Assembly: GCF_019024325.1 (NCBI RefSeq)
Contig: NZ_JAFNJS010000002.1
Coordinates: forward strand, 496,118 to 560,117
From: Falsiroseomonas tokyonensis
Lineage (GTDB): Bacteria > Pseudomonadota > Alphaproteobacteria > Acetobacterales > Acetobacteraceae
DNA length: 64,000 nt
Reading direction: 5' to 3'
Shown: positions 8,514 to 15,978 of the stretch, one piece after another
Layout of the letters: every line of letters starts with the position of its first letter
How positions within the stretch are numbered: position 1 is the first letter of the stretch
Translations under genes and position numbers: made by a program
Notes under the pieces: generated by a model
Seen by the model: the letters and a program-made list of their open reading frames with translations, nothing else
Told to the model about the DNA's origin: nothing
The model's database searches: none

Positions 8514-8543
8514 ACGCCCCGCGCGGCAGGGCCGGCGGGGCGT
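8514..8543 (-). terminator. Probable gltA transcription terminator
   Basis: ACGCCCCGC and GCGGGGCGT form a perfect 9-bp stem around a 12-nt loop. Read on the minus strand, downstream of the gltA stop at 8629, the stem is followed by TTTG. A second GC hairpin (CCCCCCGG against CCGGGGGG) lies directly after the gltA stop. Confidence 0.5.
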
Positions 8544-8628
8544 CGGGAAGGCGCAGCAAGGGGTCGGGGAGGCCCCAGGAAAGGTCAGCAAGGACCCCCC
8601 GGAGAAACGGACCGGGGGGGGGGTAGGA

Positions 8629-9936
8629 TCAGCCGCGCGCGGCGACCTTCACATAGTCCCGCTGCGCCGGGCCGGTGTAGATCTGGCGCGGGCGGCCGAT
8701 GCGCTGGCTCGGATCCTCGATCATCTCCTTCCACTGGCTGACCCAGCCTACCGTGCGCGCCACGGCGAAGATCACCGTGAACATGCTGGTCGGGATGCCC
8801 ATCGCCTTCAGGATGATGCCCGAATAGAAGTCGACATTCGGATACAGCTTGCGGGAGACGAAATACTCGTCCTCCAGCGCCACCTTCTCCAGCGCCATGG
8901 CCAGATCGAGCAGCGGCTCGTCCTTGATGCCGAGCTCGGCCAGCACCTCGTGGCAGGACTGCTGCATGATCTTCGCGCGCGGGTCGAAGTTCTTGTACAC
9001 GCGGTGGCCGAAGCCCATCAGCTTCACGCCGGAGTTCTTGTCCTTCACCTTGGCGATGAAGTCCGGGATGTTGTCGACGTGGCCGATCTCGCCCAGCATC
9101 TTCAGCACCGCCTCATTCGCCCCGCCATGCGCCGGGCCCCAGAGGGCGGCGATGCCGGCGGCGATGCAGGCGAAGGGGTTGGCGCCGGTGGAACCGGCCA
9201 GCCGCACGGTGGAGGTGCTGGCATTCTGCTCATGGTCGGCATGCAGGACCAGGATCTGGTCCATCGCCTTCGCCAGCGTGGGCGAGACCTTGTACTCCTC
9301 GGCCGGGACCGAGTTCAGCATGTGCAGGAAGTTGGCCGCGTAGCTCAGGTCGTTGCGCGGGTACACGAAGGGCTGGCCCAGGCTGTACTTGTAGGCCATG
9401 GCGGCGATCGTCGGCACCTTGGCGATCAGGCGGAAGGCCGCGATCTCGCGCTGATGCGCGTCGTTGATGTCCAGGTTGTCGTGGTAGAAGGCGGCCAGCG
9501 CGCCGACCACGCCGCACATGATCGCCATCGGGTGCGCGTCGCGGCGGAAGCCGTTGAAGAAGTTCCGGATCTGCTCGTGCACCATGGTGTGGTAGGTCAC
9601 ACCCTTGCGGAACTTCTCGAGCTGCGCCTGGGTGGGCAGATCGCCGTTCATCAGCAGGTAGCAGACCTCGATGAAGTCGGAATTCTCGGCCAGCTGCTCG
9701 ATCGGGTAGCCGCGGTACAGCAGCACGCCCTCATCGCCATCGATATAGGTGATCTGGCTCTCGCAGCTCGCGGTCTCGCCATAGCCGGGGTCGAAGGTGA
9801 AGACGCCGAGATCGGCGTAGAGCTTGCGGATATCGACCACATCCGGGCCGACTGTACCCTTGAGGATGGGCAGGCTGGTACTGCGGTTGGACCCGTCGAG
9901 GGTAAAGGTGACGGACCCGTTGGCCGTGACGGTCAT
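8629..9936 (-). CDS. gltA: Citrate synthase (type II)
   Basis: A 435-residue citrate synthase that condenses oxaloacetate and acetyl-CoA at the entry of the TCA cycle. Length and motifs are those of the hexameric, NADH-sensitive bacterial type. [20 protein letters not shown] lies near residue 65. The catalytic histidine segments are [15 protein letters not shown] (about 240) and [13 protein letters not shown] (about 270-282). [15 protein letters not shown] (about 315) carries the active-site His and Arg, and a catalytic Asp is expected in the following FYSGIIL region. A GAGGAA ribosome binding site lies 7 nt before ATG 9936. The gene is monocistronic, between an unrelated nuclease gene and the long gap downstream. 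Confidence 0.98.
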   Translation of the reverse strand: MTVTANGSVTFTLDGSNRSTSLPILKGTVGPDVVDIRKLYADLGVFTFDPGYGETASCESQITYIDGDEGVLLYRGYPIEQLAENSDFIEVCYLLMNGDLPTQAQLEKFRKGVTYHTMVHEQIRNFFNGFRRDAHPMAIMCGVVGALAAFYHDNLDINDAHQREIAAFRLIAKVPTIAAMAYKYSLGQPFVYPRNDLSYAANFLHMLNSVPAEEYKVSPTLAKAMDQILVLHADHEQNASTSTVRLAGSTGANPFACIAAGIAALWGPAHGGANEAVLKMLGEIGHVDNIPDFIAKVKDKNSGVKLMGFGHRVYKNFDPRAKIMQQSCHEVLAELGIKDEPLLDLAMALEKVALEDEYFVSRKLYPNVDFYSGIILKAMGIPTSMFTVIFAVARTVGWVSQWKEMIEDPSQRIGRPRQIYTGPAQRDYVKVAARG

Positions 9937-9984
9937 GGCGTGCTTCCTCGCAGGCAGGGGGCTCTCGGCGGGTAAAGGTGACGG
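9900..9984. repeat. 15-nt direct repeat GGGTAAAGGTGACGG spanning the gltA leader and first codons
   Basis: The same 15 nt occur at 9900-9914 (inside codons for VTFTL near the gltA N-terminus) and at 9970-9984 (in the leader), exactly 70 bp apart. They could arise by chance or from a small duplication, or they could be paired binding sites that affect gltA expression. Confidence 0.45.
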
Positions 9985-10018
9985 TCGCCTTACTCGCGCC
10001 ACCGTTATGGTGCGCCGC

Positions 10019-10048
10019 AAGATAGGAGCCTGTCTGCCCGCTTGGCAA
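10019..10048 (-). promoter_or_regulatory. Candidate sigma-70 promoter of gltA
   Basis: On the minus strand, TTGCCA (10048-10043) and TATCTT (10024-10019) are separated by 18 nt, which fits -35 and -10 boxes. The transcript would start near 10012 and have a leader of about 75 nt. That leader contains a small CACC/GGTG hairpin and one copy of the 15-nt repeat. Confidence 0.5.
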
Positions 10049-10094
10049 CGTGGGGCGGGATCAAGACTGCTTTCGCGTTAAGGATGGGTGCATG

Positions 10095-10110
10095 CGGCGG
10101 AATACCGCCG
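10095..10110. terminator. Small hairpin between the thermonuclease gene and gltA
   Basis: CGGCGG-AATA-CCGCCG, followed on the plus strand by ATTTT. It lies downstream of the thermonuclease stop on the minus strand, where no T-run follows, so termination there would be weak. Confidence 0.3.
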
Positions 10111-10163
10111 ATTTTGGCGCCGCGCGCCTGTTGCGGCCCTCGCCGGCCATCAACCCCGCCGCA

Positions 10164-10760
10164 TCAATTGCGGCGGCGCCAGGCCTCCGGCCGGGTGAAG
10201 CTGCCGGCCCAGAGGCCGCGCCCGGCCAGGCGGGCAGCGGTCTCCACCACCAGCATCTGTGGGTCTTCCTCGTCATAGGCCAGGGCCCAACCGGCGGTCA
10301 CGAGGCCGGTGTTGAGCTCCGCCCCGCCGGCGGTGCAGCGGCCGAGCCCCCGCCCGAAGCGGTCCCGCCCATGCACCCGGCAGAGCACGGAGCGGTTGTT
10401 CACCAGACGGGAGAGCGCTTCCGCCGCCGCCGCGCCGCAATCGAACCAGCGGCCGGCGGCATCGGTGCAGGACTGCCCACGCTCCGGCGCATCGATGCCG
10501 GACAGGCGGAGCGTGCGGTCGCCGAGGCGCAGCGTATCGCCATCCACCACCCGGACCTCGGCGGCCAGCGCCGACCAGTCCTGTTCGCGCGGGGCGGAGC
10601 CCATCAGGTCCGGCGGCAGGCCGATGCCGGACAGGCCGGCGACGATGAGGGCCGCAACCAGCGCCACCAGGGGGGCGCGCCAGCGGCGGGGGGCGGGGGC
10701 GGGGCGGAAAATTCGACGGCGGCTAAACACGGGTATGGATGCAGTGCTCGGCTGGTTCAC
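10164..10760 (-). CDS. Membrane-anchored thermonuclease (SNase) family protein
   Basis: A 198-residue staphylococcal-nuclease-fold protein. An Arg-rich N-terminus precedes one transmembrane segment (APLVALVAALIVAGLSGIGL, about residues 29-48), so the nuclease domain should face the periplasm as an anchored or cleaved enzyme. VRVVDGDTLRLGDRTLRLSG holds the Ca-binding Asp residues, and GIDAPERGQ supplies the catalytic Arg/Glu region. GRDRFGRGLGRC and LVTAGWALAY complete the fold. The predicted reaction is Ca-dependent hydrolysis of DNA or RNA. Several cysteines (SCTDAAGRWFDCG, VLCRVHG, GRCTAGG) may form disulfides, as often seen in proteobacterial members. GTG 10760 has no clear ribosome binding site, so the start is tentative. 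Confidence 0.85.
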   Translation of the reverse strand: MNQPSTASIPVFSRRRIFRPAPAPRRWRAPLVALVAALIVAGLSGIGLPPDLMGSAPREQDWSALAAEVRVVDGDTLRLGDRTLRLSGIDAPERGQSCTDAAGRWFDCGAAAAEALSRLVNNRSVLCRVHGRDRFGRGLGRCTAGGAELNTGLVTAGWALAYDEEDPQMLVVETAARLAGRGLWAGSFTRPEAWRRRN

Positions 10761-10833
10761 CTACGGGTAACCCATGCAGCCGGATGGGTGCAACCCATTC
10801 ATTATCTTAATATTTAGGCGAAGAAAATTCGTT

Positions 10834-12327
10834 TCACCTTTGATTCCAGAAGGCTTCCGCGGCCAGCAGCTCGGCCCAGGCCTTTTCCGCCCGCGCCCGG
10901 GCGCGGCGGGATCGCGCCAGCACCCAGCCCTCCGCCACCCCCGCCGCCCAGGCGCCGTCCCCATGTGCCTCGCCCTCCACCAAAGCGCGCGCCACGCTCG
11001 CGTCATTGGCCAGGCCGAACTGCTCCTGCACCTCGGCCAGGCGCTCCAGGAAGCGCCGGCTGCGCTTGCGGCCGAAGAGCGGGGCGAAGAGCTCCGCCAG
11101 GTAGCGCAGCCGTTTGCCGTCCAGCCGGAGGGCGTGGAATTCGGCATCCGGCAGATGCGCGATCTCCGGCCCCACCGCCGTCATGCGGCGCCAGGCCTTG
11201 GCCAGCAGGTGGCTCGCCAGGTCCTCGAGCGGCGCGGCGCGGCGATCCTCGGCCGCGGCATCGGCCTCCGCCCGCCAGGGGCTGCGCAAATCCAGCGCCA
11301 CCGCCTGCCACAGCAGCAGGCGAAATCCGGCGCCGCCCAGCACGGCGCGCAGCCTCGCATAGGCTTCCGCCCGATGCCGCTGGCCGGCGGCGAGCAGAGC
11401 CAGGATGCGCGGCTCCCCGGGCAGCGCCTCGGCCAGTTCGGCGCCGAGGCCGGCCAGGAACACATCCCAGTCCCGCGCCGGGCCGAGCGTCTTGGCCAGG
11501 CCCTTCAGCCCCTCGTCAAAGTCGCGCAGCGCCGGCCCATCCGCCGCGGCGCGGAAGGCCTTGAGCGCCGAGCGCAGCCGGCGCAGCGCGACGCGCATCT
11601 GGTGCACCCCGCTGGGGTCCTGCCCCGCCGCCGCCACCGGGGCGTGCCAGACCAGCACCTCCGCCAGATGGCCGATCAGCAGCCGCAGGGCGGGCTCGAC
11701 GCCGAGTTCCTCGGCCAGCTTCGGCGCGCCCAGCCGGCGCGGGCGCAGCGGCGCCTGCCGGGCCCAGGCGCGTGCCTCCTCGGCCAGCGCGGCACGCGGC
11801 GGCAGCAGCGGCAGGGCCTCGGCCAAGGCGAGCATGGTCTCCAGCACTTCCTCGGGCGGGCCGGTCAGGCTGAGCCGGGCGATCGGCTGCGCGCCGGCCT
11901 CCCCAGCCGGGCGGCGCAGCGTGCCATGCAGCAGGCTGGCTTCCACCGCGCCCTGCAGCGGCACGGTCACCCGGCGACCCTCGAAGGCCGCGATCGGCAG
12001 CAGTGCGGAACCCTCCGCGGCCTCCGGCACGCCATCCGGGACCAGCGACTCCTCGACCGGCACGGGGCTGCCGGGGCGCCAGGGGGCGCCGGGCTCGGGC
12101 AGGCTGCGCAGCAGGCGGCGCGGGGCGCGCGGGCCGGGGCCGGCCTCCAGCGCCAGGCCGGACTCGGCCAGCGCGCCCTTGGCGGTGTCGAGCCAGGTCA
12201 GTGTCACCGGGACGGAGCGTGTGCGCCCGGCGCGGCGGCCGGACAGCGCCGGCTGGCGGAACAGGCCGGCGGCCCCGGCGGGGTCCACCGCCGCCTCCAG
12301 CGTCAGCACGGGCGGGCTGCCGGACAT
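10834..12327 (-). CDS. CHAD domain protein with a degenerate CYTH-like N-terminal half
   Basis: A 497-residue protein. The C-terminal part (from about residue 205) is a CHAD domain, a helical bundle whose conserved His and basic residues bind polyphosphate: VHQMRVALRRLRSALKAFR (about 240-258), LGPARDWDVFLAGL (about 285) and FHALRLDGKRLRYLAELF (about 410-428) are the classic CHAD segments. The N-terminal 200 residues sit where CYTH triphosphatases have their tunnel domain. The diagnostic ExExK start is replaced by LTLEAAVDP, and the later charged strands are poor, so triphosphatase activity looks lost. The start ATG overlaps the stop of the SixA gene by one nucleotide (TGATG), so the two are translationally coupled. 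A polyphosphate-linked role is inference from the family. Confidence 0.85.
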   Translation of the reverse strand: MSGSPPVLTLEAAVDPAGAAGLFRQPALSGRRAGRTRSVPVTLTWLDTAKGALAESGLALEAGPGPRAPRRLLRSLPEPGAPWRPGSPVPVEESLVPDGVPEAAEGSALLPIAAFEGRRVTVPLQGAVEASLLHGTLRRPAGEAGAQPIARLSLTGPPEEVLETMLALAEALPLLPPRAALAEEARAWARQAPLRPRRLGAPKLAEELGVEPALRLLIGHLAEVLVWHAPVAAAGQDPSGVHQMRVALRRLRSALKAFRAAADGPALRDFDEGLKGLAKTLGPARDWDVFLAGLGAELAEALPGEPRILALLAAGQRHRAEAYARLRAVLGGAGFRLLLWQAVALDLRSPWRAEADAAAEDRRAAPLEDLASHLLAKAWRRMTAVGPEIAHLPDAEFHALRLDGKRLRYLAELFAPLFGRKRSRRFLERLAEVQEQFGLANDASVARALVEGEAHGDGAWAAGVAEGWVLARSRRARARAEKAWAELLAAEAFWNQR

Positions 12328-12869
12328 CAGGCGGGAAGCTCCTCGGCCGAGGGCAGGTCGGCCGGCTGCAGCACGCGCAACAGGCGGCCGCCGCCGGCCT
12401 CCAGCCGGTTCCAGGGCAAGGCTATGGAGAATTCGGTCAGCGTGCCGGTCGGATAGCCCTCCGCCAGCCGGCGCGTCATCGGGCTGGCGGTGGCCATGGC
12501 GGCGGGGCCGGCCAGGGCCATGGCCAGGTCGTGCAGCCCGGGATTGTGGCCCAGCAGCAGCACGCTGCGCGCCGTCTCCCGCACCTCGCGCAGCACGTCC
12601 AGCAGGCTGGGCCAGGCGGCGAGGTAGAGGTCGTCCATCGGCTCGACCAGCGGCGGACCTTCCAGCGGGGCCAGGGCTTCCAGCGTCTGCAGGGTGCGGC
12701 GGGCGGAGGAGACCAGCACGATATCCGGCGCCAGCCCCAGCTCCCGCATCGCCGCCCCCATGGCGACGGCCGCCCTTCGGCCGCGCGCATTCAGCGGGCG
12801 GGCGTGGTCCGAAAGGCGCGGATCGTCCCAGGAGGACTTCGCGTGCCGCAGCAACAGCAATTGGCGCAT
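12327..12869 (-). CDS. sixA: SixA-type phosphohistidine phosphatase (histidine phosphatase superfamily)
   Basis: A 180-residue member of the histidine phosphatase superfamily. The RHG-type motif is LLLLRHAKSSW at the very N-terminus, with RHA as in SixA. SSARRTLQTLEAL supplies the second Arg, and LLLGHNPGLHDLAM supplies the second catalytic His. SixA removes phosphate from phosphohistidine, for example on ArcB-type HPt domains or on the nitrogen PTS. The start is ambiguous. ATG 12869 gives the usual family N-terminus but has no ribosome binding site. ATG 12938, in frame, has GAAGGA placed 6 nt upstream and would add 23 residues. The gene is coupled to the CHAD gene downstream. Confidence 0.83.
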   Translation of the reverse strand: MRQLLLLRHAKSSWDDPRLSDHARPLNARGRRAAVAMGAAMRELGLAPDIVLVSSARRTLQTLEALAPLEGPPLVEPMDDLYLAAWPSLLDVLREVRETARSVLLLGHNPGLHDLAMALAGPAAMATASPMTRRLAEGYPTGTLTEFSIALPWNRLEAGGGRLLRVLQPADLPSAEELPA

Positions 12870-12922
12870 GGTGGCCGCAGCATGCCATGCCGGGGGGCGG
12901 TTGGCGACCGATGCGCGGGAGG

Positions 12923-12950
12923 ATGGCTTTTCCTTCATGGCTTTTCCTTC
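12923..12950. repeat. Exact 14-bp tandem repeat (ATGGCTTTTCCTTC twice)
   Basis: Two perfect, adjacent copies occupy 12923-12936 and 12937-12950, in the divergent gap between sixA and the SDR gene. On the minus strand each copy contains GAAGGA, and the junction creates an ATG. The duplication thus places a ribosome binding site 6 nt before an in-frame start codon of sixA. Confidence 0.8.
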
Positions 12951-12988
12951 GCCGGGCCAGGGCCATCTGTGGCGCCCTTGGCTTGGGA

Positions 12989-13720
12989 ATGGATCAAATG
13001 GTGGGTCAGGTGCTGGTCTTTGGGGCCACGGGCGGGGTGGGGGCGGCGCTGGCGCGGCGGCTGGCGGCGCGGGGCGCGACCCCCTTCCTGGTGGCGCGGC
13101 GAGAGGCGCCGCTGGCCGCGCTGGCGGAGGAACTCGGCTGCGGCCATTTCGCGGCCGACCTGCTGGACCCGGAAGGGCGGCGTGCGGCGGTGGCGGCGGC
13201 CGGCTCGCCGCTGGCGGGACTCGCGGTCTGCGTCGGCTCCATCCTGCTGAAGCCTGTGGCGCGGGTGACGGAGGCGGATCTGGTGGAAACCTTCCGGCTG
13301 AATGCCGCCGGCCCGGCGCTGGCGGTGCAGGCGGCGGCGCCGGCGCTGGCGGAGGGGAAGGGTTCCGTGGTGCTGTTCTCCTCGGTCGCGGCGCGCACCG
13401 GCTTTCCGAACCACCTGGCCATCGGCGCGGCCAAGGCGGCGGTGGAGGGGACGACAGTGGCGCTGGCCGCCGAACTCGCGCCACATATCCGCGTCAACTG
13501 CATCGCGCCGAGCCTGACCCGCACGGCGCTGGCCGAACCCCTGACCCGGAGCCCCCAGATGGCCGATGCGATTGCCAGGCAGCACCCGATCCCCCGGCTG
13601 GGAGAGGCCGAGGATGTGGCGGCGCTGGCCGATTTCCTGCTCTCGGACGCGGCCGGCTGGATGACAGGCCAGGTGATCGGCGTCGATGGCGGCCGCGGCG
13701 CCATTGCGGGGCGGGGCTGA
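12989..13720 (+). CDS. Short-chain dehydrogenase/reductase (SDR)
   Basis: A 243-residue classical-like SDR with a Rossmann fold. LVFGATGGVGAALARRL (about residues 9-25) is the glycine-rich NAD(P) loop. The catalytic Ser lies in VVLFSSVAARTGFPNH (about 128-143). At the usual YxxxK position the sequence reads HLAIGAAKAAVEG, so Lys is present but Tyr is replaced by His/Leu-Ala-Ile. A Tyr-less active site means classical oxidoreductase activity is doubtful. RVNCIAPSLTRTALAE and TGQVIGVDGGRG are standard C-terminal motifs. A second in-frame ATG at 12998 is an equally good start. It heads a three-gene operon with a DUF6134 gene and a photolyase. Confidence 0.85.
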   Translation: MDQMVGQVLVFGATGGVGAALARRLAARGATPFLVARREAPLAALAEELGCGHFAADLLDPEGRRAAVAAAGSPLAGLAVCVGSILLKPVARVTEADLVETFRLNAAGPALAVQAAAPALAEGKGSVVLFSSVAARTGFPNHLAIGAAKAAVEGTTVALAAELAPHIRVNCIAPSLTRTALAEPLTRSPQMADAIARQHPIPRLGEAEDVAALADFLLSDAAGWMTGQVIGVDGGRGAIAGRG

Positions 13721-14328
13721 TGCGCCGGCGCGCGCTGTTGGCCGCCGTGCCGGGCCTGGTGCTGGCCGGAGCGGCCACGGCGACCCCCGCCAATCTCGAT
13801 TTCCGCATCCTGCGCGGCGGTGCCAGCGTCGGCACCCATCGCGTCCGCTTCCGCGAGGAGGCGGGGCTGCTGGAGGCCGTCAGCGATGTGCAGATCGAAG
13901 TGAAGCTGATGAGCTTCACCGTCTTTCGCTACGCCCACCGCACGGCGGAGCTCTGGCGCGGCGACCGGCTGGTCTCGCTGTCCTCCCGCCTCGAGAAGAA
14001 CGGCAGCACAACCGCCTGCGAGGCGCGTGCCGAGGGCGAGGCGCTGCTGCTGCGCGGGCCGGAGGGGGCGCAGCGCCTGCCAGGCCAGGCGGCGCCGCTG
14101 ACCTGGTGGCGCAGGGCGACGCTGCGCCCGGGCGTGCCGCTGATCGATCCGCGGAAGGCGCTGCTGGTGGACCCGGAACTGCGCATCAGCCGCGCCCCGC
14201 AGGGCGGCACCCGCGTGGTGCTGGTGGGGGGCGAGGGGGCGGATGTGCTCTATGACGCCGCCGGCACCTGGGTGGGCTTCGCCACCACTGGGGAGGATGG
14301 CAGCGCCGTGCGCTACGAGCGGGCGTGA
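13720..14328 (+). CDS. DUF6134 family secreted protein
   Basis: A 202-residue protein with a signal peptide (MRRRALLAAVPGLVLAGAATAT, cleavage near residue 22) and no other hydrophobic segment. NLDFRILRGGASVGTHRVRF followed by FTVFRYAHRTAELWRGDRLVSL matches the uncharacterised DUF6134 family, which is probably a beta-rich periplasmic domain. The start overlaps the SDR stop (TGATG), and the stop overlaps the photolyase GTG start. Proteins of this family often sit beside photolyase or SDR genes in related bacteria. That is from memory and not provable here, and no function is assigned. Confidence 0.75.
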   Translation: MRRRALLAAVPGLVLAGAATATPANLDFRILRGGASVGTHRVRFREEAGLLEAVSDVQIEVKLMSFTVFRYAHRTAELWRGDRLVSLSSRLEKNGSTTACEARAEGEALLLRGPEGAQRLPGQAAPLTWWRRATLRPGVPLIDPRKALLVDPELRISRAPQGGTRVVLVGGEGADVLYDAAGTWVGFATTGEDGSAVRYERA

Positions 14329-15896
14329 CGACGCTTCGCCTCGTTCTTGGCGACCAGTGCAGCGAGGGGCTCTCCGCGCTGGAGGGGCTGGCCGCCGGCG
14401 ATGTGGTGCTGATGGCGGAGGTGCGCGCCGAATGCACCTATGTGCGCCACCACAAGCAGAAGATCGTGCTGGTGCTGTCCGCCATGCGCCATTTTTCCGA
14501 GTTGCTGCGCGCGCGCGGGATCAGCGTGGATTATGTGAAGCTGGATGATCCGGCGAATAGCCACACCCTGGCCGGGGAGGTGGCGCGGGCGGCGAAGGCG
14601 CATGGCGCGCGGCGCATCGTCTGCACCCATCCCGGCGAACTCCGCGTGCTGGAAGACATGCAGGGCTGTGGCGCGGCGACCGGACTGCCGGTGGAAATTC
14701 GCGACGACACCCGCTTCCTCTGCAGCCTGGATCGCTTCCGCGCCTGGGCGGGGGAGAAGAAGCAGCTGCGCATGGAGTATTTTTACCGCGAGATGCGCCG
14801 CGCCACCGGCCTGCTGATGGAAGCCCCGGACGAGCCCGCCGGCGGCCAGTGGAACTACGATGCCGAGAACCGCGCCGCCCTGCCCGCCGGCCTGGTGCCG
14901 CCGAAGCCGCGCCGCTTCGCCCCCGATGCCGTGACGCGCGAGGTGATGGCCCTGGTCGAGCGCGAATTCCCCGACCACTTTGGCGATCTGCAAAAATTCG
15001 GATGGCCGGTGACGGCGGCGCAGGCGACCCAGGCGCTGGAGGATTTCATCGCCCATCGCCTGCCGCGCTTCGGCGACTACCAGGATGCGATGGCGGAGGG
15101 CGAGGCCACGCTGTTCCATGCCCTGGTCGGCGCCGCGCTGAATTGCGGGCTGCTGGACCCGATGGCCGCCTGCCGCGCCGCGGAAGCCGCCTGGCGCGCG
15201 GGCGCGGCGCCGCTGAATGCGGTGGAGGGTTTTGTCCGCCAGATCCTCGGCTGGCGGGAATATGTGCGCGGCCTCTACTGGCTGAAGATGCCAGGATATC
15301 GTGACACGAACGCGCTGGAGGCCCACCGGAAACTGCCCTGGCTCTACTGGTCCGGCGAGACGGCGATGGCCTGCATGGCAGCCGCCATCGGCCAGACGCG
15401 CGACCTGGCCTACGCCCATCACATCCAGCGGCTGATGGTCACCGGCAATTTCGCCCTGCTGGCCGGCATCGCGCCGGCCGAGGTGAACGACTGGTACATG
15501 GTGGTCTATGCCGACGCCTATGAATGGGTGGAGCTGCCCAATGTGCAGGGAATGGCGCTGCACGCCGATGGCGGGGTGATGGCCAGCAAGCCCTATGCGG
15601 CGAGCGGGGCCTATATCAACCGCATGTCGAACCACTGCCGCGGCTGCGCCTATGACGTGAAGCGGCCGACCGGGCCCGGCGCCTGCCCCTTCAACTTCCT
15701 CTACTGGGATTTCGTCGCACGCCACGCAGCGCGCTTCGCGAAGAATCCGCGCATGGCGATGCCGCTGCGGACGCTGGCGCGGATGGATGCAAAGAAGGTC
15801 GCGGCGATGCGGGCGGAGGCGAAGGGCTTCCTGGATGCGCTGGCGGAGGATGCGGAGCCGATGCTGCGCGCAAGGGGGCAGCAGAAGTTGCTGTAG
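14325..15896 (+). CDS. FeS-BCP class photolyase/cryptochrome (PhrB-type (6-4) photolyase)
   Basis: A 523-residue cryptochrome/photolyase of the bacterial iron-sulfur class. The cysteines that ligate the [4Fe-4S] cluster in Agrobacterium PhrB (C350, C438, C441, C454) occur at the same residue numbers here: AMACM (350), NHCRGC (438/441) and GACPF (454). The HisHis pair important for (6-4) repair is at 365-366 in YAHHIQRLM. WREYVRGLYWLKMPGYRD and NWYMVVYADAYEWVELPN are FAD-pocket blocks. Predicted function: light-driven repair of (6-4) pyrimidine photoproducts with FAD and a lumazine-type antenna. GTG 14325 overlaps the preceding stop by 4 nt, so it is co-translated with the DUF6134 gene. Confidence 0.93.
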   Translation: MTTLRLVLGDQCSEGLSALEGLAAGDVVLMAEVRAECTYVRHHKQKIVLVLSAMRHFSELLRARGISVDYVKLDDPANSHTLAGEVARAAKAHGARRIVCTHPGELRVLEDMQGCGAATGLPVEIRDDTRFLCSLDRFRAWAGEKKQLRMEYFYREMRRATGLLMEAPDEPAGGQWNYDAENRAALPAGLVPPKPRRFAPDAVTREVMALVEREFPDHFGDLQKFGWPVTAAQATQALEDFIAHRLPRFGDYQDAMAEGEATLFHALVGAALNCGLLDPMAACRAAEAAWRAGAAPLNAVEGFVRQILGWREYVRGLYWLKMPGYRDTNALEAHRKLPWLYWSGETAMACMAAAIGQTRDLAYAHHIQRLMVTGNFALLAGIAPAEVNDWYMVVYADAYEWVELPNVQGMALHADGGVMASKPYAASGAYINRMSNHCRGCAYDVKRPTGPGACPFNFLYWDFVARHAARFAKNPRMAMPLRTLARMDAKKVAAMRAEAKGFLDALAEDAEPMLRARGQQKLL

Positions 15897-15919
15897 CTGG
15901 CGCGCCTTGCCAAGCATCT

Positions 15920-15943
15920 CCCTCCCCCGCCTGCGGGGGAGGG
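15920..15943. terminator. Bidirectional terminator-like palindrome of a widespread repeat type
   Basis: CCCTCCCCCGC-CT-GCGGGGGAGGG forms an 11-bp stem with a 2-nt loop between two convergent genes, followed by GCCGGGGTGGGGG. The layout (CCCTCC palindrome plus GGGGTGGGGG tail) resembles intergenic palindromes dispersed in many proteobacterial genomes. It probably protects or ends both transcripts. Confidence 0.6.
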
Positions 15944-15978
15944 CCGGGGTGGGGGTTGCCGCAGCGCCCCGGAGACCA

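Larger units (their letters stand above)
8136..8628. other. 493-bp intergenic region with phased GCAATTGC elements
   Basis: No convincing gene: open frames here have poor codon usage or run antisense into gltA. It holds three things. An inverted repeat CTCGAA-N5-TTCGAG at 8181-8197 lies just upstream of the hypothetical gene. Three copies of the octamer GCAATTGC or TCAATTGC start at 8317, 8349 and 8370. A GC-rich hairpin at 8514-8543 probably ends the gltA transcript. The part next to the hypothetical gene is richer in A and T, as expected for its promoter. Confidence 0.6.

Noticed and set aside
8353-9975. 540-codon open frame on the plus strand opposite gltA
   Set aside because: It is antisense to a confidently identified citrate synthase. 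Its translation is His/Arg/Gly-rich and shows no family motifs, as expected from GC-rich third positions of the true gene.
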